A stretch of 64,000 bases of DNA, taken from the NCBI GenBank assembly GCA_037179335.1, contig JAKZHN010000029.1:248001-312000 (forward strand). The letters run 5' to 3'. Origin of the DNA: Cyclaneusma minus. Its lineage: Eukaryota; Ascomycota; Leotiomycetes; Marthamycetales; Marthamycetaceae. The notes beneath the pieces are model-generated. The model was not told the origin of the DNA and ran no database searches. It saw nothing but the letters and a program-made list of their open reading frames with translations. Position 1 is the stretch's first letter; each line of letters opens with the position of its first letter. Made by a program: the position numbers and the translations under genes. Positions 12,348 to 23,660 of the stretch are shown here, in pieces.

Positions 12348-13650
12348 CGCGGCGGTCTTTCCAATAATATTCGGTGCTTTCTTTCCGTCCTTGGTCCCCC
12401 TGACTGCCTTCAACTACCACTTCGACGATGACCGACTAGATTCCCATGCACGGGGCGGTGCGGACATGCAAGAGGTGGTGGGATGGAGGGTGGTATATGG
12501 CGCACGACCAGGCATATAAATTGCGGGAGATGGCGATGGCTTGCGATGAGAGACGGACGAGACTTTCGCCGGGGCCTGGACAGATTGTGCGCGGCGAAGC
12601 GTACCATGGGCGAGAATTGCTCTAGCCCTTCGTAAATCGATGGTTGTGGTTACGTGTGGGCGAGAAGTCGAGGTGTTGCGGTTACGAAGGCAAGGTAAGG
12701 TATGCGGACACTACTCTCACGGTTGGGCATCAGATATCCGGGCGCTGGCTGCTTAGTGCCCTTTTGCGGCATCCGGGCCTCTGGTGCCTTTGCTGCTCTA
12801 CCAAGTGCCACAGACGCCGACTAATTATTCCCCGTTATTCTGAATTCACCCTGCATAAACTTGAAGCTGAGAGAGACGAATACTCGCATCCCACATACCG
12901 GCCAGAGCTGAAGAGCGAGCAGGTCGCCGTCAGCACCGCAGCCGCAGCTTGGATTCTCCGTGCAGTCCTATATTGTTGCCAGGCGTGTACTGGGCTCGCC
13001 ATATCATGTGTCGATGCTTGGGGTGCAGCATCGATGAGCTTTCTTTTGTCTGCGAGGTGCCCTCTGATACCGATCAATTGCAAGATGGCATTGACCGCAA
13101 CCGAGCCAATCAGGCCTGACTTGACGTCGAGCCAAGCCTCTGATGTGCTTGCGGGGAGCGGACGACACATCAATGTCTGTTATCTAACATTGAAGCCCTA
13201 CATATATAATTCGGAGGCCCTGAAGCTTTCTGCGATGTACACCATCTTTATATAATTATTATTGATCATCATGATATGCTTTGTGGCTTTACTGAGACCC
13301 TCTCTTTGTGAGAGCAGGTGGCACATCATGGCCGGAACCACGCTAAATTGCTAGTGCCACTCGAATTATTTCCCAATCGGGCTGCCTCCACTTGGCCTCG
13401 ACTTTCTGCCAACGACAATCCATCAACATCAACGCCACAACAAAGATACAAAATGACTTTCCACCCAGGACTGGACTGACGCCCTTCTGTAATTCACGCC
13501 AATGAGTCTGATGCTGTCCAACACGTCAATAAGCCATTGACTGCGCGCCAAGAATTCCATCAACCTTGAATATCAAACGCGCGCATCTGACCCGAGCCTT
13601 CGACTTGAAGTTCTCCAATATCACAAGCAAAACTTACCATCCTTCCAACC
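12348..13650. other. Divergent promoter interval, KDM5 and slx1
   Basis: About 1.3 kb between two head-to-head genes. It must hold both promoters and 5' UTRs, and possibly an upstream KDM5 exon in 12348-12620. I see no other gene. Confidence 0.5.
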
Positions 13651-15236
13651 ATGCCGGCCCCGGTATCAGTCCGCCCTGTCCCTGCTTTCTATTGCGTCTA
13701 CACTCTGCGAAGCACAGTCCGCCATCAGAGTCTCTATGTCGGCAGCACTCCCGACCCGGCCCGCAGACTTCGTCAACACAATGGCATTGCCAAGGGTGGC
13801 GCTGTGCGAACATCGCGAGACAGCTCTCGACCCTGGGAAATGATCCTGATAGTCAAAGGCTTTCCCAGTCATATCGCCGCTCTTCAGTTCGAGTCAGTCG
13901 AAATTCTATTTTACACGGTCACGTGACTTTCATATTTCATCTCAATTTTTCTCGCGACTCCGTGCTCACCTCTTACAGATGGGCCTTACAAAACCCTCAT
14001 ATGACGCGTCATATCGAACCTGGAGCACGTCTGACCAAGACTACTGCTAAGAAAAGGAATGGGCGACCCAAGAGGCCGCAATACAGCCTCACTTCCATCT
14101 TATCAAACCTCCATCTCCTATTGCGCGTACCAAGTTTCGCCCGCTGGCCTCTCGAACTCCAATTCTTCAGCCGAGACGTCCACGCTGCTTGGGTAAGGTG
14201 GACCACCAAATTTGAAGCCAAAGACCAACTGCGAGACTCCCTCCCAGTGATTCTGACAGTCCCTCCTGTTGATGAGTCCGAAAAAGCACAGAAGAACAAG
14301 TTAAAACCAGACGAGAAAACAGAAGAGACGGAGACCCTATCGGAAACTGAGCGGCTCCGAACAGACAGAATGCAACCCCCACCCGCCATTCTCGCTCTAG
14401 ATCCAACATACGCCCCCTATAAACCTCACATAGCAAAGTCACAATATCTCCTCGCTGACGCCGAAGACTATGAAGCAAACAAATGCGCAGTTTGCAGCTC
14501 ACTCCTGAATCTTCCTTCTCCCAACAGCCCCAAAGACATCTTAGCAACATGTGTTTCGCCAACCTGTCCAGCTATCTCGCACCTCACATGCCTATCATCG
14601 CACTTCCTAACATGCGAATCAGCAGCATTCACTTCCACTCAAGCTCCTTCCACAAGCAACCCAAGTTCAAACTCAGACGAAAAAGAACACTTGATTCCTA
14701 TAAAGGGACACTGTCCTTCTTGCGGCGTAGAAACAAACTGGGTTGACGTAGTTCGCGAGCTCAGCTTGCGGATGCGGGGTGAGAAGGAGACCGAAAAGGT
14801 GCTGAAGACGCCGAGGAAGAAAGGAGGCGCCGCGAAAGCAAAAACTACGAAAGGGGCGGGCAAGGGCAAAGGGAAAGCAAAAGCCACTGAAGAAGACGAA
14901 CTATCACAGGCAGACAGCGGCAGCGAGCTCGACTATCCGAGCGATGAGGAAATGGACGAATTTTACGATATCGATGATGCGGATATGGATATGGGCACTA
15001 ATAAGAAGGAACCAGTGAAAAAGGCGGGAAGGGGAAGACCAAAAGGCAGCACCAACGCAGTATCGAAAGCAAAAGTAACGAAGACAAAAACGACGGCCAC
15101 AAAGGCGCGGAAGAAAGCGAGCCCGAAGGGAAAGGGGAAAAGAGCTGCGAGTCCGGCACGGAAATTGACGGGAAAGTCACCGATGGTGATTGAAGATAGC
15201 GAAGCTGATTTGCTGGACGAGGATGATGAGTTTTGA
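13651..15236 (+). CDS. slx1: Structure-specific endonuclease subunit SLX1
   Basis: Catalytic subunit of the nuclear SLX1-SLX4 complex, which cuts branched DNA such as 5' flaps and Holliday junctions during replication-fork repair. Exon 1 is 13651-13892 and exon 2 is 13979-15236, with an 86-nt intron joined at LQF(E/W)ALQ; 499 residues. The GIY-YIG nuclease domain covers about 10-100, with YCVYTLRS, the catalytic strand [17 protein letters not shown] (Arg in RRLRQH) and [23 protein letters not shown], all closely conserved in the family. A C-terminal RING-like zinc finger at about 245-360 has [18 protein letters not shown] and GHCPSCG. The tail after about 380 is longer than usual, very Lys-rich and acidic by turns, and contains an AT-hook-like GRGRPKGS, suggesting extra DNA binding. 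The start ATG directly precedes the nuclease domain, as in relatives. Confidence 0.95.
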
Positions 15237-15615
15237 AAAGGACGGGACCTGGAAGGGACCAGGATGGGAACTGGAAGGATCAGCATAGGACCAGGATAGG
15301 ATGGAGTCTTGAAAGAGATGCTATGTTGGAAAACCACCACAGGATAGTGCGAGATTATGCGAAGATACCCACCTCTGTTGAAACAAGCTCCTACTCTCCA
15401 GCTCTTGAACCGCCGCTGGCTTCCCAGAGTGATAGTTTGTAGCGATGTAGGGATGATTAAAAGGGCAATGGGCATGTCGCGGGGTAGACCACTTGAACTT
15501 TGGATTAGCTGCCAAGCTGTGGGGGGCAGGAGTGTACTATGCTACAGGCATTACACCCTGTAGCTTCACCTCTTCAGGTTGTTCTAGGCTGTAAAGCCTG
15601 TAGGCTTCAGCAGTC

Positions 15616-15701
15616 CGATGTGCAACAAAATTCGGGGGAAGTGGGCTTGTCATGTAGTTGGCTGACTGCTCAGGGCAAAGGAGGATTTGTTGCACGTCGA
15701 C
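15616..15701 (+). mobile_element. Short foldback (MITE-like) element, copy 1
   Basis: Left end CCGATGTGCAACAAAA and right end ATTTGTTGCACGTCGAC are inverted copies. The core between them reads GTCATGTAGTTGGCTGACTGC, as in the other copies. The right end is followed by AGCTTCACG plus a CCGG-rich stretch that also follows copy 3. No coding capacity. Confidence 0.7.
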
Positions 15702-15770
15702 AGCTTCACGGCCGGGGCTGTGGGTCTGGGGTAGAGGGTCCGGATGTCCCTGAGCTCCCCGGACGAGGGG

Positions 15771-15850
15771 GCAATGGGCAACAAAATTGACCTGGTCCTG
15801 CGCAACCAGCCAGTCACATAACCCCCCAGGTTTCGTTGCATATCGTTCTG
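15771..15850 (-). mobile_element. Short foldback (MITE-like) element, copy 2
   Basis: The ends GGGCAACAAAATTG and TTTCGTTGCATATCG are degenerate inverted copies of the family end. The core is in reverse orientation: its complement contains GTGACTGGCTGGTTGC, matching GTNNTTGGCTGNCTGC elsewhere. It lies between copies 1 and 3, forming a cluster of three. Confidence 0.6.
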
Positions 15851-15883
15851 TCCGGAAATGCTAATCCTCGTCCGGACGCAGAA

Positions 15884-15984
15884 TCGGTGTGCAACAAATC
15901 AAAAGATTGGGGGGAGGGGGTCGTGTAGTCTAATTGGCTGACTGCCTGGAACCAAGTTAGCTTTGTAATTTGTTGCATGTCGAC
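15884..15984 (+). mobile_element. Short foldback (MITE-like) element, copy 3
   Basis: Left end TCGGTGTGCAACAAAT, core CTAATTGGCTGACTGCCTGG and right end AATTTGTTGCATGTCGAC. At about 100 bp it is the longest clean copy. It is followed by AGCTTCACGCCCGG, shared with copy 1. Confidence 0.7.
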
Positions 15985-16250
15985 AGCTTCACGCCCGGAT
16001 ATCCTGCTCAGACGTTCCATTCAGATGTTCAATCCAGACGCCAACACCGCCTCCTTCAACCAACACATTCAGCCCCCCTGGCGGATTGAGCAAAACACAG
16101 CGAGGTAGACTTCCCGGACTTTCATGGAGCCAACACCCAATCTGGTCGTGGGAGGCGCATTACTCTCAACAAGCAAGCTATAGCTACAAAACCACTTTTA
16201 ACGCAATCTCCAGAAAAAGTTACATATTTTGGTGTGCGATTTGTATTTCT

Positions 16251-16383
16251 GTCGACATGCAACAAAAGTGTAACCAGGCGCTCTCATTGGCTGAAAAGCG
16301 GTATATCCTAAGCGAGTTTGCGAAGCTAGGAGACTTGGGCGCTTCTTCTGACTGCTAGGCTTCCGGAGGTTCGTTGCAGACCA
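16251..16383 (+). mobile_element. Degenerate foldback element
   Basis: A clear left end GTCGACATGCAACAAAAG and core CTCATTGGCTG are present. The partner on the right (TTCGTTGCAGACC near 16370) is weak, so the right boundary is uncertain. The 20 bp to its left, GGTGTGCGATTTGTNTTTCT, recur before the solo end at 17244. Confidence 0.45.
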
Positions 16384-16505
16384 GTCGAATTTGTTTCGGG
16401 GCGGGGAGAAACTGGGTAAATGACGGACTTCTGCTAGATAAGAGCAGTATGTCTTGTTGCGCGTTTGCTTCTTGGTATATGGATCCCGGCCCACCGTCCG
16501 AAAAC

Positions 16506-16585
16506 TCGATGTGCAACAAAAAGGGGCGCGTCATGTGGTTGGTTGGCTGCTTAGTACCTACCCAGCACTTTTGTTGCACATCGAC
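16506..16585 (+). mobile_element. Short foldback (MITE-like) element
   Basis: The 80-bp copy is bounded by TCGATGTGCAACAAAAA and CTTTTGTTGCACATCGAC. This is among the best end matches: the two ends can pair over about 16 bp. The core has GTCATGTGGTTGGTTGGCTG. No coding capacity. Confidence 0.75.
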
Positions 16586-16825
16586 ACCTAGATTCACACC
16601 TACCTAGGTAGCTAGACGTTCTACCCACTCCTAGTCCGCATCCACGTCTTTGTGTGAAGGATGTCGAATGACTCGGTACATATACAGAATTGGTAAACAA
16701 ACTTTCGCAAATCCACATGTCTTTGAGGCGGTTGGTTTGCCCTCTGATTCTCCGTTTCTCCTCAATCCGTTATGGCGAAAGCCCGCTAACGCTTGAACCT
16801 CGGGTAAAGGTTAGAGGTTGCAATC

Positions 16826-16850
16826 CAGGGTTAGGGTTAGGGTTGGGCAA
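16826..16850 (+). repeat. Short interstitial TTAGGG array
   Basis: The sequence reads CAGGGTTAGGGTTAGGGTTG, about three and a half units of the telomere repeat used by most filamentous fungi. It lies in the gene-poor interval with no subtelomeric helicase or other chromosome-end gene nearby. Confidence 0.7.
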
Positions 16851-17243
16851 CACTCGAATCGACGGCCTAGACTTTCTTTTGCGCCCCCGTCTTCACTATT
16901 CCCACCTTATGTAACAACACTGGCGACTATCCTGAGCTCGCGCAGTGCAGCTCATTCCTCTTTCACTCTTCTCAGCAAATAGGGCGTGATGTGGTGTTGC
17001 TGGCAGAGGAGTAGGGAGGTGTGTGACGAGGATGAGGTGGTTCTGGAACATAAGGTAGGTTGGTTGACAGCATCAGGCTTGCTTTCTAGCCCAAATTCTC
17101 CCCAAACAACAAAGTTGCACCGTGAGCATCTTGGAAGTGACTCGATGGATTCACATTACAAGTTATAACTTATAGAGAAAAGAGCAGCACCATTGTAATC
17201 CCCAAGAAATTTGCAGTCTATCGGTGTGCGATTTGTCTTTCTG

Positions 17244-17734
17244 TCGATGTGCAACAAACCCGATTTTTTCCTGCTCAATTGCTGTATTGGGTATAGTGCG
17301 CTTAGTATATATGGCCCCAGCTTCGAGAAGAAGCGGTAGCAAGAAAGTGAGCTGGTGGGTGGAATTTGGAGTGGCGGATAATTGTGAAATCGACAGAGTG
17401 AAGGGGATCGACAGAGATGGTTCTCGCGCGAGAATTTGGCCTGCGCTGCGATCGATAATATGGTCTCAAATCGACCTGCAATAGAAGCTGGGTACTCCAA
17501 TTCCTGAAGCTGAAACCTGGGATATCCCAACTTTCAGGTCGACGTGCAACAGAAGCTATGTATCCTAAAAAAGACTTGGGATATCCCAACTTTTGGGAGA
17601 ATTTCTGAGGTTGTTTGGCTACGGGCGACATAATTCCATCGACGTGCAACAAAACCTACCAGCTGGAAATATCTTCACAAGTCCTGGAGGTCATGGAGTT
17701 ACGGTCGACGTAATCCGTCGACGTGCAACAAAAG
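17244..17734 (+). repeat. Array of solo foldback-element ends
   Basis: Five copies of the element end lie in the same direction: 17244-17259, 17471-17487, 17539-17555, 17639-17655 and 17718-17734, reading TCGANNTGCAAYARAA. There are no inverted partners. Copies two and three start 68 bp apart and each is followed by a second shared block, TGGGATATCCCAACTTT (17518-17534 and 17577-17593). This looks like local tandem duplication of half elements rather than separate insertions. Confidence 0.55.
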
Positions 17735-18032
17735 TTGTTGAGAGGCTTGCGGACACCACTCGGTTAGAGCACTCAGGGAGAACTATTGAAAGCTCAACTT
17801 AGTCTCGCTTGCTAGCAGGATTATGACCCCTTGCCTTTGCCATCCTCCACAGAAGTATTCACAGAAGTGAAGAATGTCAAAAGAGAACCGTTTTAGAATT
17901 CAAGTTGATAGCTAACCTCAATACACATGCATGTTTCCAGCACCACAAAATCCACATAAACTCCGAAAGTCTTCTGCCATCAACGTATAGCAACAGCCTT
18001 CCCCTCATCCCGCCAGAGAAAACCAACAACGC

Positions 18033-19007
18033 TCACAATGGAACCAAAATCACATCAACCTCCACGCACGTGTTCCCCAAAAGGTCAAACTCGTGTGAAT
18101 TCTCACCAAGATCCAACAACCCACCACAATCCAAGAACATGCTATTCCCATTAGCCGAGTTAACTCCCGCAACACTCAAGTTCTGAAACGGCGTCACCAC
18201 AACCCTCGCATACTGAGAAGTATCGATGTCCGACTCCGGGTCGAAAAACAACGGCTCGGTGATAGATGACTGATCATCATTGCTCAATACCGCTGTAGTA
18301 GTTGTGTTGTTGTTGAGGTAGAACTCGAGCTGCGAGGTGTCGGTTAGGTAGAACACGGCAGGAGCAGTGGTGTTGTCGGTGACGTTGGAGATTGCGAGCG
18401 CGTGGGAGTTGGTGTTGCCGTAGGTCTCGCTAGCTATGCTGATGAGGCTGTCGTTGGTGGAAGAGACGCCGGGAGTGGAGACGGCGAGGTAGAATGAGGA
18501 GACGGTTTGGGTGTGGGTGGGTGTGAGGGTTGTGGTGCTGGGGTCGTTGGTCACAATGCAGGTTGCTACGCCAACGCATGAGCAGGCGTTGGCGTAGACG
18601 GTTGTGATATTGCCAGAATTGCAGGCGGAGGATGCGTAGGAGGGGATGGCCGTTGCAGTGACGGTGGAGGTGGACAGGGGCTCAGCGATGGTCACACTGG
18701 GTGCTGGGTAGTCGATACCGGACTGGGAGAAGAGATATGAGGTTGCGGCAGAGGCGAGGGATGTTCTGTGAAGGAGGTCAGCATTGAAGAAGGGACGGAT
18801 CTTTTCTGGGGCTTCTTACGCGATGGGAATGAGGGTTGTTTCTAGAAAGGAGGCACAATCTTCTATGTGGCTGGTGAAAACTGGTCCATCGCCTACTTCG
18901 AGGATAGCAGCTTGACAAGTGCTATTATACGGGCAAAGTGCGTTGGCACGGGGACTTGCTGTCACGATAGCTAGGCCTCCTAAGAGGACGGATAGTGAGG
19001 AACGCAT
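18033..19007 (-). CDS. Secreted Ser/Thr-rich protein of unknown function
   Basis: Two exons, 19007-18820 and 18765-18033, joined across a 54-nt intron (GTAAGAAG..CTGAC..TTCACAG), give 306 residues. The N-terminus has a clear signal peptide (MRSSLSVLLGGLAIVTASPR, cleavage likely near Ala-23), followed by a small Cys-containing region (CPYNSTC, then C), a Thr/Ser-rich middle with many N-glycosylation sequons, four clustered Cys (SACNSG, ACSCVGVATC) and a C-terminal globular-looking part with two Cys. Start at ATG 19007 because it begins the signal peptide; the frame is open further upstream but only through weak codons. I do not recognise the family. The composition suits a secreted or wall-associated protein. 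No GPI-type hydrophobic tail is present. Confidence 0.75.
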
Positions 19008-21241
19008 CGTGGTTTGAGCTGACAGGGATGGTAACGACAGACTTGTTGGGATCAGAACGGGGGCCAAAGAAGAGGAAACAAGAGGTCCCAGTCGAGGAGG
19101 GTGGAGTTAGTCTTATAACATGTGTTTACCAGTAACCATACCTTCCCAACTATGGACTGGGGAAAGGGAGAGTACAGGCACAGGTCTCGATTTCTGGTTG
19201 TACACAGCCAGGAAATGAAATAGATCCAGGTGACATGGGATGGGGAACGCGGTCTTGGAGGTCGGTAGCCGGAGACTATGGCCAATATCAGATGGGCACC
19301 GAGAGAAGCCTGGCACCTCTTCCAAATTGACATGAAGAATGAGAATGCAAACACTCAACTCTGTTTCGACTCGCGGTGAAGCATATGTCTTTTCAAAGCA
19401 CGAAAAATCTCCCAGGAAATCAGAGAAAGACATGCAAGACACTCGACTGTTGTGGTGAGATGTCACACAACGTCAACGGGAGACAAGTTTCAGAGACGGA
19501 CGGGCGGGGTGCAGACGTCGTGATCCAGGGGCAAGCGTAAAAAGAAAGCAGAGAAACATGACTACGGTGGCTCAGTTCACAGTTGGTAACGGCGTTGCAG
19601 AATGTAGAAACGGCTTTTCGCAGATGAGGCTAGGGGCTTTAGAGCATTGTGCTTGTATGACAGTAGTGACAGAAAAGATGAGAAGCACAGACCTGCCTAC
19701 CACACCGGCACCATATACCAGGTATCATAGAGATTTGTGAATTGTATGAAGTCGATGGGAATTGGGCTCTGAAGCAGGAGTAAGGAGACAAGTGTGTCTC
19801 GGCACAAACCAAGCTACCAGTGAACAGTCGACGGAGAAAGGGTTGAAAGTACAGTATCCGTGTACCTGTACATGTGTGAGACCAATACTAACTACCAGAG
19901 CTTAACCAAGTAGTTGTGGCTAGTCTGTGAGCTCAGGAAACGTTCCAGGAATGAGCGTGTGTAGCAGTAAATGACGGGTAATGGATGGACTGTCATACGC
20001 GGGTGCGAGATGCAGCCAGTCACAGCTTGTCAAAGATCTCGGAATGAGAATCTCGGTGTGTCGTGCTACAGCTTGGCCCCCCGTTGGTGGAATGGACCGA
20101 GTCGAGTCTGGCAGGTTGGAAGCAAGGTGTGGCTGTCTTCGGGCACATGTTGTTGATGAACTGATTGATAGACGAGATGTAGTCTCACTGAGAGGTGGTG
20201 TGGAGGCGACGCTGACATAATCATGCGCTAGGTCCAGTGCGGACTAGTTCCGAATTCATAGCATCAATGGTCGCATCTCGTGTCCTCCCACCACCAAACG
20301 CTCCCATCCGCAAGGCGCGATGCTGTGAAAGAGAACGACTATCCATTAATCCACCGGCCGCCCAGGAGGAAGGTCGTCGACTCATCGCTGCCAAATTTCT
20401 CTGATTCCCCCGGTTTTCCCCACGCTTCCATGCTTGGGGTATTTTCATCCAGTCCAGCTCATCTTCGTTACTCGCCTCGATCTTCAAGTCCTTGTTCAGA
20501 GCGCCTATTTCGTCAATCCTCTTGTTGTACCCGAATAAGACTAATTTCCTTATATCCAATTCTGTCATGACTGTCATGACCGCGCATATCTTTCTTTCTC
20601 TTTTTCTCGGTCTTCTGGCTTCGATCACTTCCAGTGAAGTGAAAGATGTCTAGAGATTCCCTGCGAATTGTGAGCCGCAACGCCCAGAGTATTAGGATTC
20701 GCCCGAGTTACCAGGACTGATTCGCATTATGGGATCAGGCCAAGTTAAAGGTTTTCTTCAAAATCCTCTGGATGGTGCAGATTATTAGGGTTACTTCACT
20801 TTACCAGAATCAATCCGACTACCTATGCTTGCCCTGAAAGTTCAGGGTTCGTCCGAACTTCAACCTCGGTTGAACCTATTAGGACCCATTCAAGTTGTCG
20901 GAGTTGATTCACTTTTTCAGAACTGTGAATGGATTCAGATCGTTGTTGAGGTTCTTTCAAGTTATCAGATGCTCCACTGGGCGGAGCAGAGGCCCGGCTG
21001 GACGGTAAGGAATGTGTTCTTTATCTTTATTGTCGACACTGCGTCCGGTTCCAATAGCAAAGAACCTAGCACAGTATGCCATTATTCAGACCCGCTGTTC
21101 TTTGTGTCGTCCGCTCCTGCCTTTCGCCTTTCGTGACCGGTCCGGAGCCGCCTCCACTGAATCAAACAGATCCCAGGTCGTTATTATCCGGTCGTGTCAT
21201 GATAGAAAACCAGGCAGTTGCATCTTCAGACGTCTAAACCC
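19008..21241. other. Intergenic region, about 2.2 kb, no gene supported
   Basis: Divergent interval between the secreted-protein gene and the rhodopsin-like gene. A 135-codon frame at 20221-20628 (minus) matches no family I know and was not called. Nothing else stands out. Confidence 0.5.
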
Positions 21242-21289
21242 ATGTCAAAACAGCAGGATCACCCAAACTCCCAAGAAACCTGCGTCAAG

Positions 21290-22585
21290 ATGCCGAGTAA
21301 CCAAGCAACGGTGGTCTACGCCGTGACCTCGGTCTTCTTCGGCTTGAGTTGGCTCTTCGTGGCGTTGCGCCTCTATGTGCGCCTCATCCTCAGACCAGCA
21401 ATCCAGAGCTCAGATTTTATCATCGTAGTGACACAAGTAAGTTCCAGGGCTCTAGAACGACTCAATTCATGATACTGACACAAGAGAAAGTGTTGCTTCA
21501 CAGCCATGGTAGTGCTCATCTACCTCCTCTTCGCCCACGGAGCAGGTATGCATATCCAGGACGTACCCATCGAAGACGTTGTCCCAGCCATTCGATATGA
21601 ATTCCTCGTCGAAGTGCTGTATGTGGCAACCAGTTTCTTCCTACGCATCAGTATCGGTCTGCAGCTCTGGGGCATTGTCGAAGGCGCCGCATTGAAAGGC
21701 CGAGCTGCCCAGCGTGTGGTCGTCGCTTGCGCGGTGCTTCTCTCATCATGCTACAACATCGCCTTCTTTTTCATCATCATTTTCCAATGCACGCCCGTCG
21801 ACTTCTTCTGGACCCAGTTCGCCGGCGTGATGGACGGCACGTGCTTTCCTCAAAACACCATCGCAGCCATCAGCTACACTCACGCCGCAATCAGTTGCGC
21901 CGTAGACTGGACTTTGGGCCTGATGCCAATCTGGATCTTATGGGAAGCCATGATGCCTCTCCGAACCAAAGCGACGGTCGTCGGTCTCCTGGGCATGGGT
22001 ACCCTTGCCGGCGCAGTCGCCATAATCCGCATCCCCTACATCAAACAACTCATCTACGCTGACGACTTCTTCTGGTCCTGCACACCCATTGCCCTTACAT
22101 CCGTCCTCGAAGTAGCAATAGGCATCCTCGCCGCCTGCTTCGCCACCTTCAGACCTCTCATCTCGGGTGCCTACAGACTCGCCACTTCGTCGAGACGCTC
22201 CAAGTCGGGTAAATCGGGAGCTACCTCCGAAGGTATGGAAAAGAGCGGTGCTACCGGGAACTCGAAGGTGCGAGGCGCTGAAAGGATGAGCGCACCTGGT
22301 CCGCTGAATCGCAATCGTTCGCAGTATCAAGCACCTGGGGCGCCGGGGAGGATTTCGTATGCGGGTGAGGAGATGCCTAGGAATAGCGGGGTCAGCATGG
22401 CAGGCTCGAATAATAATCGAAAATCTCGATTTGTTGAGGCACCCATTGGCGTTGCTGATGGTGGAGAGGGTGAATACGCGCCTTCGGCTGGACACGGTTA
22501 TGTCAGTGTCGCCACTGAAGACCGTGTTGAAAGCGGGGCTAGGACACCGGGTTCGGCGAATTCGAACAAGAGATTCTCTTGGTGA
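21290..22585 (+). CDS. Rhodopsin-like (PTH11-type) fungal integral membrane protein
   Basis: A member of the large fungal family of seven-helix membrane proteins related to the Pth11 receptor; individual ligands are mostly unknown. Exons 21290-21436 and 21485-22585, with a 48-nt intron ending ACTGACACAAG, give 415 residues. Membrane helices are visible from VVYAVTSVFFGLSWLFVALR at the start, through AMVVLIYLLFAHGAG, the RVVVACAVLLSSCYNIAFFF segment, AISCAVDWTLGLMPIWIL and VGLLGMGTLAGAVAII, to ALTSVLEVAIGILAACFATF. The SCAVDWTLGLMPIW and ASCFATFRPL-like blocks are family landmarks. There is no N-terminal CFEM domain. The cytoplasmic tail of about 130 residues is Ser/Gly/Arg-rich and disordered. 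An in-frame upstream ATG at 21242 would add 16 residues; I chose 21290 because it is nearest the first helix. Confidence 0.85.
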
Positions 22586-23271
22586 GTAGATAGGATCCAG
22601 TTAGTGATTTAGCGCTCCCATGATTAAGCGGTTCTGATGATGTAGATTCTAGGCTGCCTCAAGAATTAGTGGGCGTTGATTTCAGGCGGATCTGGGATAG
22701 AAAGGGGAGCAAAACTTCTGCTTGATTGCTTTGGCACTGGGTTTCTAGAGCTGGCGCGGGCGGTTGTTATTCTTCATTTGGAGGCTATCTATTTTAGCCG
22801 TGGGGCTGCAGTGTGGAGTTTTGCGTTTTGTAGTATATCGGAAATCGGACAATAATCAAGCTCTTGAACTTAGTAACATAGATGGTGGGTCTATTTTGGA
22901 TAGGTATGTATCAATCCTGATAACTCGAGTTCGTCTGGGAAAAGCGTCTGGGAAGGATTAGTACCTGCCTGAGAGAGCTGGGGAGGAGAATACTCGGGAG
23001 GGCGCCCGGAAAAGACGCTTGAGGAAGACTCGAGGACGTCTAGAAAGCAAGCCTACCTAGGAAGAAAGAACGTTCAGAGAAGACCAATACCCAGCCAATC
23101 ACACGATCTCTCTAAATCCGTGGAAATGGTCTTTTTGTCGACTCAACCCTGTTTTGCCGTCTCGGCAGCGTCCTGTCGTTTCCAACCCGTTTTAGCGCAC
23201 AGTTCGATATAAAAGCAACTAACTAATCAACATCGTTAAACCGCCATTATACGAGCCCCAAGGGTTTATAT

Positions 23272-23412
23272 CCAGGTGTGTTATACATTAAATTGTATGG
23301 AATTTCCAGCTCTACCAGCTCATGTTATTTTAAAGCTCGAAAGGGATACAAATCCACATATATACCCTGATATTCCACACATATATTCTGCCTTATATTT
23401 CAGGCAGAAGAC
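23272..23412 (+). repeat. Diverged repeat, copy A
   Basis: The part at 23272-23337 (CAGGTGTGTTATACAT .. AATTTCC .. GCTCTA) recurs in direct orientation at 24399-24465. The part at 23331-23412 (AAGCTCGAAAGGGATA .. AATCCACATATATACCCTG .. CCTTATATTT) recurs inverted at 24041-24094. Copies are diverged, with TpA-rich changes suggestive of repeat-induced point mutation, which I could not quantify. Confidence 0.5.
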
Positions 23413-23574
23413 TCTTTTCCGCCCCCCAAATAAATAAAATTTATTTTATATTATTTGGATTGATTTTTAGCTATTTAAATCGGGATTTCAAGCATTCCAA
23501 GCATTTTAAATCATTTAAATTGATTTTCAATTAATTTTAATTGATTCTAAGCTATTTACAGCCCAGACTTTGCG

Positions 23575-23660
23575 CAAAAGCTCCAGCTCCAGCTCCAGCT
23601 TTAATATTCAGCTCCAGCCTTTAATATTCAGCTTCAATCCCAAGCTCCAGCTCCAGCGCA
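23575..23660 (+). repeat. CAGCTC simple repeat
   Basis: Repeated AGCTCC hexamers are interspersed with TTTAATATTC blocks. It is a low-complexity stretch within the AT-rich interval. Confidence 0.6.

Larger units (their letters stand above)
15237..18032. other. Gene-poor repeat-rich interval
   Basis: About 2.8 kb without a credible gene. It contains four or five paired copies of the short foldback element, a set of same-direction solo ends at 17244-17734, and a short TTAGGG telomere-type array near 16828. The family does not appear in any exon of the window. Confidence 0.7.

Noticed and set aside
20221..20628. 135-codon minus-strand frame as a gene
   Set aside because: No family match, no splice partner and composition typical of a chance frame.
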